From NCBI GenBank assembly GCA_021156225.1, contig JAJNBN010000164.1, positions 1 through 8,391 on the forward strand: DNA of 8,391 bases. Direction: 5' to 3'. Made by a program: the position numbers and the translations under genes. Positions 1 to 6,742 of the stretch are shown here, piece after piece; within the stretch, counting starts at the first letter, position 1, and each line of letters opens with the position of its first letter. Origin of the DNA: Verrucomicrobiota bacterium (GTDB lineage: Bacteria; Verrucomicrobiota; Verrucomicrobiia; Limisphaerales; JAEYXS01). Below the pieces are notes generated by a model that was not told the origin of the DNA, ran no database searches, and worked only from the letters and a program-made list of their open reading frames with translations.

Positions 1-368
1 CCGCGCTCCACATAATCTGCCGTGGAGCAATAGTCCTGGCGATCAGCCTCGCAGGGCTTGCAGCTTGCGTCATTGCACGGACGGCGGACTGAGGGGACCA
101 CGAGATCGCCCACCTTCAGATTCTTCACATCTTTACCCACCTCAATGACTTTGCCGAGGGATTCATGGCCGAGCACAAGGTAATCGCTGCCCTTCGGCGG
201 TTCACCATAGGCGAACGTGCAGATTTCCCGGTCTGTGCCGCAGATGCCGACATCCAGCGTGCGGATGCGAACCTGGGTGCCCTTGGTGATGGTAGGTGCG
301 GGGTACTCGAAAGATTGGAGATCCTTCTTGGTCTTCGATACCGCGATGACGCGCATGGTCTTGCTCAT
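1..368 (-). CDS. gdh: Glucose 1-dehydrogenase, zinc-dependent MDR family (N-terminal part, cut by window edge)
   Basis: Only the first 122 codons are inside the window; the gene continues past base 1. The protein starts MSKTMRVIAV and shows the catalytic zinc motif GICGTDRE (Cys43) and the LVLGHES motif (His68, Glu69) of medium-chain dehydrogenases. It then has VVPSVRRPC and a cysteine cluster, Cys98, Cys103, Cys106 and Cys114, for a structural zinc. The VPSVRRP stretch followed by the cysteines and D-Y-C-...-ERG matches the archaeal-type glucose dehydrogenase group better than ordinary alcohol dehydrogenases. Family knowledge: these enzymes oxidise D-glucose, and often related aldoses, to gluconolactone with NAD(P)+ in the cytoplasm. 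The first gap of the cysteine cluster is x4 rather than the usual x2. The start at 368 gives the longest reading; Met5 is an alternative. No clear Shine-Dalgarno is seen. The substrate is inferred from family resemblance, and another sugar or polyol is possible. Confidence 0.85.
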   Translation of the reverse strand, partial: MSKTMRVIAVSKTKKDLQSFEYPAPTITKGTQVRIRTLDVGICGTDREICTFAYGEPPKGSDYLVLGHESLGKVIEVGKDVKNLKVGDLVVPSVRRPCNDASCKPCEADRQDYCSTADYVER

Positions 369-434
369 GACTGTTAAAAATCTATCGCTCTTCACGTCGG
401 CCAGAACGCCCGGCAGGCGGAGAAACGAGCGCGT

Positions 435-462
435 ATGCTAGCGCAGGACGGCAGCTTGTGAA
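435..462 (-). promoter_or_regulatory. Candidate sigma-70-like promoter for the glucose dehydrogenase gene
   Basis: Read on the minus strand there is TTCACA (457-462, five of six matches to TTGACA), a 16-base spacer, then TAGCAT (435-440, four of six matches to TATAAT). This lies about 66 bases upstream of the ATG at 368. The match is modest and the spacer slightly short, so this is a candidate only. Confidence 0.25.
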
Positions 463-537
463 TCAAAATCTGAGGGGTGGAAATGCGGTTGGCAAAGGGG
501 ACGAGGATGGTAGCATCACTGCCAGGGGTCCAAGCGG

Positions 538-1362
538 ATGTTTTTTGCCGTCACCATTTTGATGCTCATTCTGGGGCTCAGCCTGAGTTGGGCTGTGGTG
601 AGGCGCTTTGGCCGCTCGCGAGGTTTCTGGGGCGAGCTGTTTTTAAAATGTGTTGCTGCGGATAAAGTCAGTGCGTGGAGCCGGTTGTTCACCGTCTTCG
701 GCGCATTGATGGTGATCGGTTCGGGTCTGGCGGCCGTGGAGCGGGGACTCTTTGTGCTTGCGGCAGAACGCACCACGGGAACCATCGAGCGGCTGATCGA
801 GAGCAGCAGCAAGGAGGGGAAGCCGTCTTACGCGCCAGAATTCAGTTTTGTGGATGGCAAAGGGCGTAAACATGCGACGCAATCCCACATATATGGCCCG
901 CTTGATGAATATAAAATAGGTGGGCAAGTGCCAGTGCTCTACTCACGCATTTGGTACGGCCGATCGGTCATTGATGATTATGGTCAAATCTGGGGGCTCG
1001 CGAGTGCATTGGCCATTTTTGGAAGCATTCTGCTGAGTGCCGGTTCAGTCCGACTCTACTGGCCGGAGATTGTCTCTGCGATTTGGAACTTTCGCCTGCG
1101 TGGCAATGGGTTGCTTGTTGCCGTTCATACTCGTGACCGATCCTGGTGTGGCCGGAGATTTATTGCTGGAGATGACGGCTTTGGCTGGTGTCGCACTCAT
1201 TTTAGCAGGTGGGCTTTTGTGCCGCAGCAGTTGGGCCCGTCCAGCCACGGCTTTGACGATCCTAGTGTTATTCTTGAACAACTACGCCGACAAGTTTTGG
1301 CCGTTCGCGCTGATCATGTTGATAGGCCAAGTGATTGTTCCAGTGTGTTATCTTTACTTTAG
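538..1362 (+). CDS. DUF3592-type membrane protein (N-terminal part genuine, C-terminal tail probably out of frame)
   Basis: The function is unknown. The reading frame is 274 codons. Residues 1-21 form a membrane segment and residues 48-75 a second one. Residues about 77-150 form an extracytoplasmic domain of DUF3592 type (GTIERLIES, then EFSFVDGKGR, then GGQVPVLYS). Residues 151-174 form a third membrane segment. After about residue 185 the translation loses hydrophobicity and becomes rich in Arg, His, Trp and Cys, which looks like non-coding frame. In the same DNA the +1 frame encodes a clean four-helix membrane protein (1037-1414). I therefore read 538 to about 1090 as real coding sequence that once continued in the other frame. 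The ATG at 538 is supported by AGGGG at 524-528, nine bases upstream, and by an in-frame stop at 511. The gene is divergent from glucose dehydrogenase and followed by the DUF2007 gene. Confidence 0.65.
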   Translation: MFFAVTILMLILGLSLSWAVVRRFGRSRGFWGELFLKCVAADKVSAWSRLFTVFGALMVIGSGLAAVERGLFVLAAERTTGTIERLIESSSKEGKPSYAPEFSFVDGKGRKHATQSHIYGPLDEYKIGGQVPVLYSRIWYGRSVIDDYGQIWGLASALAIFGSILLSAGSVRLYWPEIVSAIWNFRLRGNGLLVAVHTRDRSWCGRRFIAGDDGFGWCRTHFSRWAFVPQQLGPSSHGFDDPSVILEQLRRQVLAVRADHVDRPSDCSSVLSLL

Positions 1363-1414
1363 CCGGGCAGTGAAGGCTTACTTCCGCCTTCAACCGGGAA
1401 AAACCCAAGCCTGA
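1037..1414 (+). CDS. Small four-helix membrane protein, probable C-terminal half of a frameshifted gene
   Basis: I do not recognise a named family. From the GTG at 1037 the frame encodes 125 residues. There are four hydrophobic segments at about 15-33, 42-62, 69-84 and 88-108, and the end is polar and basic (SRAVKAYFRLQPG). The first dozen residues overlap the DUF3592 frame and look like shadow sequence. Recognisable membrane-protein composition starts near residue 18, base 1090. This fits one of two histories. Either one gene of about 292 codons (538-1414) was split by a one-base insertion or two-base loss near 1070-1093, or a separate gene lost its own start and fused to the end of the DUF3592 gene. 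If it is translated independently, GTG 1037 has GGAAG at 1021-1025 as a distant possible ribosome site, and ATG at 1106 is an alternative start. It is most likely an inner-membrane protein of unknown role. Confidence 0.5.
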   Translation: MPVQSDSTGRRLSLRFGTFACVAMGCLLPFILVTDPGVAGDLLLEMTALAGVALILAGGLLCRSSWARPATALTILVLFLNNYADKFWPFALIMLIGQVIVPVCYLYFSRAVKAYFRLQPGKTQA

Positions 1415-1452
1415 TGCGTGAAGGGATCCTGAAGTCCAGCAACTGACCGTCT

Positions 1453-1659
1453 ATGAAACTCTTCTACACCGGCCCGGTCATCAACACGGAGATGCTCGTC
1501 CTGATGCTCGAGAAGAACGGTATCACGGGCAAAGAAGAGCTGATCGACGTAGATGGCGATCCAGATGATCTCAGCCGTCAGGCCAAGGTCTTCGTGCCAG
1601 AGGCCGACTACCGACGCGCGTATGATCTCTTTTACGGCGAGAAAGAAGGCGAACTTTAG
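1453..1659 (+). CDS. Small DUF2007-type protein
   Basis: This is a 68-residue acidic, soluble protein with no signal peptide or membrane segment. It starts MKLFYTGPVINTEMLVLMLE and ends with KVFVPEADYRRAYDLFYG. A short strand (LFYTG), a helix selecting one of two copies (NTEMLVLMLEKNGI), and a later strand plus helix (KVFVPEADYRRAYDLF) are the layout of the DUF2007 family, described as putative signal-transducing or PII-like small proteins. The molecular function of that family is not established. It begins 38 bases after the end of the membrane protein reading frame and could be co-transcribed with it. No convincing Shine-Dalgarno precedes the ATG. Its TAG stop (1657-1659) overlaps the TAA stop of the convergent DUF1501 gene (1656-1658), leaving no room for a terminator between the two. 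The coding assignment is firm and the family assignment fairly good. Confidence 0.8.
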   Translation: MKLFYTGPVINTEMLVLMLEKNGITGKEELIDVDGDPDDLSRQAKVFVPEADYRRAYDLFYGEKEGEL

Positions 1660-3122
1660 GCCAGTATCCCCTTCACCACATGACTCTCCTCCACCCCCGT
1701 TAAACGTTGATCAAGCCCCTGTGAACGATAGGTGAACTTGCTGTGATCTATGCCCAGGCAGTGCAAGATGGTCGCGTTCAGGTCGTTCAGATGTACCGGA
1801 TTCTCCGCCACGTTGTAGCTGAAATCATCCGTCTCACCATACACCGTGCCGCCCTTGATCCCACCGCCCGCCATGAACATGCAGAAATTCCGCGGATGAT
1901 GATCGCGTCCGTAATTATCCTTCGTCAGCGTGCCCTGAGAATAAACCGTGCGCCCAAATTCACCACCCCACACGACGAGTGTGTCTTTCAAAAGCCCACG
2001 ATCCTTCAAGTCCTTCAATAACGCATACGTCGGCTGGTCCACGTCCTTGCATTGGTCCGAAATATCCTTCGGCAAGTTGTTATGCTGATCCCAGCCGCGA
2101 TGCAGAATCTGCACCACGCGCACATCGCGCTCCGCCAGCTTCCGCGCCAGCAAGGCCGAATGCGCGAACGTTCCCGGCTTCGTCACGTCCGGTCCATACA
2201 TCTCCAGCGTGGCCTTCGATTCCTTCGAGAAATCGATCAGGTCCGGCACCGAGGTCTGCATGCGGAAAGCCATCTCGTATTGCGCGATGCGCGTGAGCGT
2301 TTCCGGATCGCCAAAGCGCTTGTGCGTGGCGGCATTGAGCTTGCCCAAGCCATCCAGCATGTCGCGTCGCGCACCGGCATCCACGCCCGGCGGATTCTTC
2401 ACGAACAACACCGGGTCACCCTGTGAACGCAACGCCACACCGGTATGACCCGTGGCCAGAAATCCCGAACTCCACATGCGCGTGAACAACGCTTGTGCCG
2501 CTGCGCCGGAAGACCATGTGGGCGTCAACACCACGAACGCCGGCAGATCATTATTCACACTGCCCAATCCATACGAGAGCCATGAACCCAAGCTCGCCTT
2601 GCCGGGCAATTCGCTCCCCGTCATCACGAAAGTACACGCTGGGTCATGATTGATCGCATTCGTGCTCACCGTCTTGATGAGCGCGATGTCATCCACCATC
2701 TTGGCCGTGTGCGGGAGCAACTCGCTCACCCACATGCCGCACTTGCCGTGCTGCGCGAACTTGAACTTCGAAGGCGCCACCGGCAACCGCGCCTGACCAC
2801 TCGTCATCGTCGTGATGCGTTGCCCCTTGCGGACCGATTCCGGCAAATCCTTGTCGAAGTATTCCGAGAGCTTCGGTTTGTAGTCGAACGTATCGAGCTG
2901 CGACGGCCCGCCGTTCATGTGCAAATAAATGATCCGTTTCGCCTTGGCAGCGAAATGCGGCAAACCAGGCAACGCCGGATGCACGCGATCACCCTTCTTC
3001 GTCGCCGCATTCAACACCCCCGGCATCCCACCCATCATGGCCAGCGCGATGGAACCGACGCCCAGGCCCGCGCCCGCGAAGAACTGCCGGCGATTCAGGT
3101 TTTTCAGAAAATCAGGATTCAT
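1656..3122 (-). CDS. DUF1501 family exported protein with Tat signal
   Basis: The protein has 488 residues, full length for the family. The N-terminus (LNRRQFFAGAGLG, twin arginines at 11-12, then a hydrophobic stretch to about 32 and an Ala-rich cleavage region near 39-40) is a twin-arginine signal, so it should be exported folded. Family landmarks follow in order: LHMNGGPSQLDTFDYKP (67-83), INHDPACTFVMTG (157-169), ILHRGWDQHNN (339-349), WGGEFGRT (385-392), GRDHHPRNF (405-413) and LNDLNATILHCLG (446-458). DUF1501 belongs to the alkaline phosphatase/sulfatase-like fold. Asp77, His341, Asp345, His347, His408 and His409 are plausible metal ligands, but no C-x-P-S-R sulfatase signature is present, so I do not call it a sulfatase. 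It lies 11 bases after the stop of the PSCyt1/DUF1549/DUF1553 gene, the standard pairing in planctomycetes and verrucomicrobia. The biochemical activity is unknown. The Shine-Dalgarno is weak, which suggests translational coupling. Confidence 0.9.
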   Translation of the reverse strand: MNPDFLKNLNRRQFFAGAGLGVGSIALAMMGGMPGVLNAATKKGDRVHPALPGLPHFAAKAKRIIYLHMNGGPSQLDTFDYKPKLSEYFDKDLPESVRKGQRITTMTSGQARLPVAPSKFKFAQHGKCGMWVSELLPHTAKMVDDIALIKTVSTNAINHDPACTFVMTGSELPGKASLGSWLSYGLGSVNNDLPAFVVLTPTWSSGAAAQALFTRMWSSGFLATGHTGVALRSQGDPVLFVKNPPGVDAGARRDMLDGLGKLNAATHKRFGDPETLTRIAQYEMAFRMQTSVPDLIDFSKESKATLEMYGPDVTKPGTFAHSALLARKLAERDVRVVQILHRGWDQHNNLPKDISDQCKDVDQPTYALLKDLKDRGLLKDTLVVWGGEFGRTVYSQGTLTKDNYGRDHHPRNFCMFMAGGGIKGGTVYGETDDFSYNVAENPVHLNDLNATILHCLGIDHSKFTYRSQGLDQRLTGVEESHVVKGILA

Positions 3123-3133
3123 ACGCGTCTCAC

Positions 3134-6100
3134 TCAGTTTTTCGTCACCACTTCATCTAGGTTCAGCACCATGTTCGCCACCATCGTAAACGCCGCCAGC
3201 TCGCTTACTTTGAGCGTTGCATCAGGCTTCGATTCCCCGTAGCTGATCGCTTTCTTCGCCCCCTCGACATCTTTTTCGTAGCGCACCAGTTGCTTGAAGT
3301 AGCTGTCTTTGAGCACTTCTGTTTCTTGCTTCGACGGCGCACGCCCAGTAGCGGTCCGGAAACCAAATGCCAATCGTTCACCCAATGTCGCCCCGCCTTC
3401 CTTCATCATCCGCTGCGCAAACGCCCGCGCGGCTTCGAAGTGCTGCACATCATTCATCAACTGCAACGCTTGCAACGGTGTATTGCTCCGCTCACGTCGG
3501 ACGCAGAAAGCCTCGCGGCTTGGCGCATCAAACGTTGTCATCGCGGGTGCCGGTGCCGTGCGTTTGATAAACGTGTAGAGACTGCGGCGATAAAGAGCGT
3601 CACCCGTGTCCTGTTTGTAAGTGCGCGTATTGCTGCCCGTGTAGGCCACCGGTTCCCAGATGTTCTCCGGCTGATACGGCTTCACCCCTTTGCCGCCGAT
3701 GTTGTGGTTCATCAGCCCGCTCACGAAGAGCACATTGTCCCGCAATACTTCAGCATCGAAACGGAAGCGTGGTCCTCTCGCCAGCAATCGGTTCTCCGGA
3801 TCCACGTTCAGCAGCTTGGAATTCACCTTCGAGTCCTGCCGGTACGTATTTGACGTCACGATCAACTTCACCAATTTCTTCATGTCCCAACCCTCTTCAC
3901 GGAAGGTCACCGCCAGCCAGTCCAGCAATTCCGGGTGCGAGGGCGGCTCACCTTGTGAACCAAAATCTCCCGACGTCTTCACCAGGCCTGTGCCGAAGAA
4001 TTGTTGCCAGAACCGGTTCACCGTCACTCGCGCCGTCAACGGATTCTCTGCCGAGGTCAACCAGTCCGCGAGGTCCAGGCGGTCGGGCAATTCGCTCCGT
4101 GCCTTGATCTTCGGAAAGGCCGCAGGCGTGCCTGGCGTCACCTTGTCGCCGGGCTTATTATACTGACCGCGGATCATCACGAAGGCATCGCGCTTCTGCG
4201 GCAGATCCGCCATGATGAACGTTGCATCGATGCTCTTATCCAGTTCATCGCGCTTGTCCTGGATGGGTTTCCGCTCCGCTTGCAGCGGCTCGAAGATATC
4301 CCGCGTGCTCATGCAGATCTCTTCGAGGTAATAATCGCGCAACCGCTGATGATCCTCCGGTTTGCGATCCTCGGGCTTCACGGAGCGCAAAAGATTACGC
4401 ACATCCGCCGGCACATTCGCCACCGCCTTGCCCTGATTTGTCTTGAGCCAAAGCGCCAGTGAATATGTCACATCATTCGCCGGGTCCACCGTGTAGCTCA
4501 CGCCCACCTTGTCCCAATACAACGTCCCGTCCTTCTGCGTGAAGGCCAATCCACTGAACTTCGTTCCCGCCTTCAGCTTCAGTTTCGCGATGTCGAATTC
4601 TAGCTTCACCCACTCACCCGTCTTCGGCAGCGGGCCCATCACCAGACGTTCCACCGTGTTCTCCTTGCCCCACTCGATTGAGTTCGTCTCACCCCACAGC
4701 GCGCGGTGCGACCATGTCCCCGTATTGAACTGCAACATCACGCCCTTCGGCGGATCTTTCGGATCCAGATAGACATGCGCGAAGATCTTGCCTTTCGCCG
4801 GCACGAACAGCTGCTTCGGCAACCCGTCGAAGAAGTCCTGCACGATGCCTGTGCCCTTTCGCATCAATGCTTTTTCTCCGCTCTTCACCGGTCCGTCGCC
4901 TGAGGTGACCCACTTCAGCGGATGATTCTTCTCCGTATGTTGCGGCTTGGCCCCTTCAGGCAACGCATCCTCCACCCACACCGTTTCAATGGTCTGTTTC
5001 TCCGGCTTCAGCTCCTGTTCCGCCGGGTCTTTATATTCCAGCTTGGCGAGGGTCGCCTTGATCTTGTCGCCCACCTTGGCGAGATCTGCATCATACTGCT
5101 TCAACTGCTTCTCCTGCTCCGGCGTCGTGAGCTTCAGGATCGGCGGCGTCAGCAAAATGTTTCCGTCCATCGCCGGATCTGCCGCGCTGTTGAAGAAGGC
5201 GTACATCTGGTAAAACTCCTTCTGCGAGATGGGATCAAACTTGTGATCATGGCATTGCGCGCAGCCAGCGGTAAGCCCCATCCACACCGCTGCCGTCGTC
5301 TCCGTGCGATCCACCGCATAGCGGAAGATGAATTCCTCATTGATCGATCCGCCCTCGCTCGTCGTCACATTGCAACGATTGAACCCCGAAGCGATCTGCT
5401 GATCGCGCGTCGGATTCTTCAAGAGGTCACCCGCGATCTGCCATTTCGTGAACTGGTCGAACGGGAGGTTCTCGTTGTAAGCCCGCACCACCCAATCGCG
5501 ATATGGCCACATCGAGCGCTCGTTATCCAGGTGCAAACCATGCGTGTCGCCATAACGCGCCGCATCCAGCCAGTACCGTCCCATGTGCTCACCGTAACGC
5601 GGCGAGCGTTGCAACCGATCCACCACCTTCTCGTATGCGTCCGGTGATTGATCCGCCACAAAGTCATCGATCTCCTTGGGCGTGGGCGGCAATCCGATCA
5701 GGTCAAACGTCACCCGCCGAATCAGCGTCACGCGATCCGCCTCGCCCGAGGGCTTCAGCTTGTTTTCCGCCAGCTTGGCGGCGATGAAATTATCGATCCC
5801 ATTCCGCGGCCACTTCGCATCCTTCACCGTCGGCAATGCCGGAAGCTTCGGCGCTTCATACGCCCAATGCCCGGCGAACGGCGCGCCCGCCTCGATCCAT
5901 TTCTTGATCAGCGCGATCTGGTCCGACTTCAACGTCTTATGCGTCTCCGGCGGCGGCATCACGTCGTTCTCATCCGTCGTGATGATGCGCTTCCACACCT
6001 CGCTTGCCTTGGCATCACCAGGCTTCACGGCTTGGTAACCGCCAAGGTCCTTCAAGATGCCGTCCTTCGTGTCCAAGCGCAGCTTCGCCTTGCGCGTCTT

Positions 6101-6280
6101 TTCATCCGGTCCGTGGCAATGAAAGCAATTATCTGATAGGATGGGCCGGATATCGCGATTGAAGTCCACATCGCTCGCCTTGCCCGCCGCCACGGCGGTG
6201 AGCGCCGACGCGCTGAATACCGCGCAAATGGCCGCTAAGACCCACCCACTGGTGCAACGCAAATGACTAAGTGTGCTCAT
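3134..6280 (-). CDS. PSCyt1-DUF1549-DUF1553 exported cytochrome-type protein with an inserted domain
   Basis: The protein has 1048 residues and is full length. Residues 1-32 form a Sec-type signal peptide with a probable AxA cleavage near 31-32. Residues about 38-135 form a PSCyt1 cytochrome c-like domain with the haem motif CFHCH (52-56) and a candidate distal methionine in MPPPE (108-112). Residues about 158-365 are DUF1549, with FDLIGLPPTP, YWLDAARYGDTHG and a second haem-type motif CAQCHDHKFDP (340-350). Residues 434-594 form an inserted domain related to one in the surface protein to the right. Residues about 735-1015 are DUF1553, with LADWLTSAENPLTARVTVNR, GDFGSQGEPPSHPELLDWL and NTPLQALQLMND. 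Family knowledge: these proteins are abundant in planctomycetes and verrucomicrobia, exported and predicted redox-active, with no settled substrate. The gene leads a two-gene operon with DUF1501. No good Shine-Dalgarno precedes the ATG at 6280, but a tiny ORF with a strong one ends 10 bases upstream. Confidence 0.92.
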   Translation of the reverse strand: MSTLSHLRCTSGWVLAAICAVFSASALTAVAAGKASDVDFNRDIRPILSDNCFHCHGPDEKTRKAKLRLDTKDGILKDLGGYQAVKPGDAKASEVWKRIITTDENDVMPPPETHKTLKSDQIALIKKWIEAGAPFAGHWAYEAPKLPALPTVKDAKWPRNGIDNFIAAKLAENKLKPSGEADRVTLIRRVTFDLIGLPPTPKEIDDFVADQSPDAYEKVVDRLQRSPRYGEHMGRYWLDAARYGDTHGLHLDNERSMWPYRDWVVRAYNENLPFDQFTKWQIAGDLLKNPTRDQQIASGFNRCNVTTSEGGSINEEFIFRYAVDRTETTAAVWMGLTAGCAQCHDHKFDPISQKEFYQMYAFFNSAADPAMDGNILLTPPILKLTTPEQEKQLKQYDADLAKVGDKIKATLAKLEYKDPAEQELKPEKQTIETVWVEDALPEGAKPQHTEKNHPLKWVTSGDGPVKSGEKALMRKGTGIVQDFFDGLPKQLFVPAKGKIFAHVYLDPKDPPKGVMLQFNTGTWSHRALWGETNSIEWGKENTVERLVMGPLPKTGEWVKLEFDIAKLKLKAGTKFSGLAFTQKDGTLYWDKVGVSYTVDPANDVTYSLALWLKTNQGKAVANVPADVRNLLRSVKPEDRKPEDHQRLRDYYLEEICMSTRDIFEPLQAERKPIQDKRDELDKSIDATFIMADLPQKRDAFVMIRGQYNKPGDKVTPGTPAAFPKIKARSELPDRLDLADWLTSAENPLTARVTVNRFWQQFFGTGLVKTSGDFGSQGEPPSHPELLDWLAVTFREEGWDMKKLVKLIVTSNTYRQDSKVNSKLLNVDPENRLLARGPRFRFDAEVLRDNVLFVSGLMNHNIGGKGVKPYQPENIWEPVAYTGSNTRTYKQDTGDALYRRSLYTFIKRTAPAPAMTTFDAPSREAFCVRRERSNTPLQALQLMNDVQHFEAARAFAQRMMKEGGATLGERLAFGFRTATGRAPSKQETEVLKDSYFKQLVRYEKDVEGAKKAISYGESKPDATLKVSELAAFTMVANMVLNLDEVVTKN
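4499..4981 (-). other. Inserted domain of the cytochrome-type protein, related to the domain at 7352-7825
   Basis: This stretch encodes residues 434-594. It begins VWVEDALPEGA, continues with HVYLDPKDPPKGVMLQ and GTWSHRALWGE, then RLVMGPLPKTGEWVKLE, and ends GLAFTQKDGTLYWDKVGV. The secreted protein at 6764-8391 carries the same pattern: VWVDNALPAGA, YVYLDPANPPSELMLQ, GSWEHRAYWGA, GALPATGQWVRLE and GMAFTAFGGRVTWDYAG. The likely fold is a beta-sandwich of carbohydrate-binding type. That is inference from the pattern of aromatic residues and strands; I do not know a Pfam name for it. Confidence 0.75.
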
Positions 6281-6290
6281 GACTGGCTAT

Positions 6291-6448
6291 TCACCAAATC
6301 TTAGACGTTTCACACGGCTCAAGCCATGCAGTTTTTTCTTCGTTCCATGTAGTATCGTAGCTCATGATTTTCCTCCCTCTTTGCTCGTTCTCGTCGTCGT
6401 CCTCGTCCTCGAATTTTCTCCATTTCCGCTCCCTGTCTCGATCTTCAT
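6291..6448 (-). other. Two overlapping tiny ORFs in the leader of the cytochrome-type gene
   Basis: On the minus strand a 28-codon ORF runs from ATG 6448 to TGA 6362 and encodes a low-complexity Arg/Thr-rich peptide. Its stop overlaps in ATGA fashion the start of a 24-codon ORF (ATG 6365 to TGA 6291) beginning MSYDTTWNEEKTAWLEP. The second ATG has AGGGAGG (6372-6378) six bases upstream, the best Shine-Dalgarno I noticed in the window. It ends 10 bases before the ATG of the cytochrome-type gene, in another frame. They could be leader peptides coupling translation, or remnants of a decayed gene. Neither peptide resembles a family I know. Confidence 0.25.
6383..6412 (-). repeat. Low-complexity GAC/GAG/AAC triplet tract
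   Basis: Read on the minus strand this is a run of GAG, GAC and AAC triplets. In one frame it would encode a run of Asp, Glu and Asn, and that frame stays open into the 24-codon ORF. In another frame it forms the Arg/Thr-rich part of the 28-codon ORF. The tract is imperfect, so it is a biased low-complexity sequence and not a clean tandem repeat. Confidence 0.6.
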
Positions 6449-6465
6449 TGCTTGGACTCTATCAA

Positions 6466-6496
6466 GGGACCTAGGACATCCGCTGTCCTAGGTCCC
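6466..6496. repeat. Perfect 13-bp inverted repeat with a 5-base loop
   Basis: GGGACCTAGGACA (6466-6478), loop TCCGC (6479-6483), then TGTCCTAGGTCCC (6484-6496). The 13-bp stem has no mismatch and is GC-rich. It lies between two minus-strand genes, about 190 bases before the ATG of the cytochrome-type gene and about 270 bases beyond the stop of the surface protein gene. No T-run follows on either strand, so it is not a typical intrinsic terminator. It could be a leader hairpin, a protein-binding palindrome or a dispersed repeat unit. Confidence 0.8.
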
Positions 6497-6506
6497 CCCT
6501 TTCCAA

Positions 6507-6688
6507 AAATACTTTAGGCACGCATAACTATCTGAAAACCATGGTGTTACACGGGAGTGGCCGCTTGCTTCAAAAAATCCCTAACATATTTTGAGATACT
6601 TTCTCATCTGCATTGAAGATTGACCCTGTTGCCTCTGATCATCAGCCATTGCCAGAACCCGCCTTCCATTTCCGTAAAACTGACCCGG
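6507..6688. other. Stretch with no recognisable gene or signal
   Basis: I see no credible ORF on either strand and no strong promoter. A 5-bp hairpin (TGAGA 6592-6596, TCTCA 6602-6606) and a weak minus-strand TTTTCA / 16 bases / TAAAGT pair near 6512-6539 are the only structures, and neither is convincing. A promoter for the cytochrome-type operon is expected somewhere here, because the terminator at 6689-6741 separates the operon from the upstream gene. Confidence 0.5.
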
Positions 6689-6741
6689 ATAAAAATAAAG
6701 ATCGCGCGGCGTCGGCTTTCGCCAAGGACTTCCGCGCGATC
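6689..6741 (-). terminator. Intrinsic terminator of the surface protein gene
   Basis: On the minus strand the stem GATCGCGCGG (6732-6741) pairs perfectly with CCGCGCGATC (6700-6709) across a 22-base loop. It is followed at once by TTTATTTTTAT (6689-6699). A GC-rich 10-bp stem followed by a U-rich tract is the expected rho-independent layout. It starts 22 bases after the stop codon at 6764-6766. The T-run is interrupted by A, and the loop is long. Confidence 0.75.
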
Positions 6742-6742
6742 C

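Noticed and set aside
1090..1093. Possible programmed +1 frameshift at TTT-C joining the two membrane protein frames
   Set aside because: Slipping at TTT to TTC would give a smooth join, but there is no stop codon, rare codon run, internal Shine-Dalgarno or stem-loop that I could recognise as a stimulator. Mutation or sequence error is simpler.
1656..3122. Classical sulfatase annotation for the DUF1501 protein
   Set aside because: There is no C-x-P-S-R or S-x-P-S-R modification signature. The motifs are those of DUF1501, whose activity is not established.
2646..3853. Plus-strand ORFs of 187-198 codons at 2646-3242 and 3290-3853
   Set aside because: They are antisense to the DUF1501 and DUF1553 coding regions and have Arg/His-rich, low-information translations with no recognisable domain.
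4922..5647. Long plus-strand ORF of 241 codons inside the cytochrome-type gene
   Set aside because: Its translation is Arg/Leu/His/Ile-rich without motifs. The minus-strand frame has clear DUF1549 and inserted-domain motifs over the same bases, so this is a shadow.
6273..6491. Plus-strand ORF of 72 codons in the intergenic region (6273-6491)
   Set aside because: It is Leu/Val/Phe-rich only because it reads the complement of the GAG/GAC tract. It overlaps the start of the cytochrome-type gene and has no supporting ribosome site or motif.
6466..6496. Perfect hairpin as an intrinsic terminator
   Set aside because: The sequence after the stem is CCCTTTCC on the plus strand and TTGATAG on the minus strand, without a T-run. 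A better terminator for the upstream gene already exists at 6689-6741.
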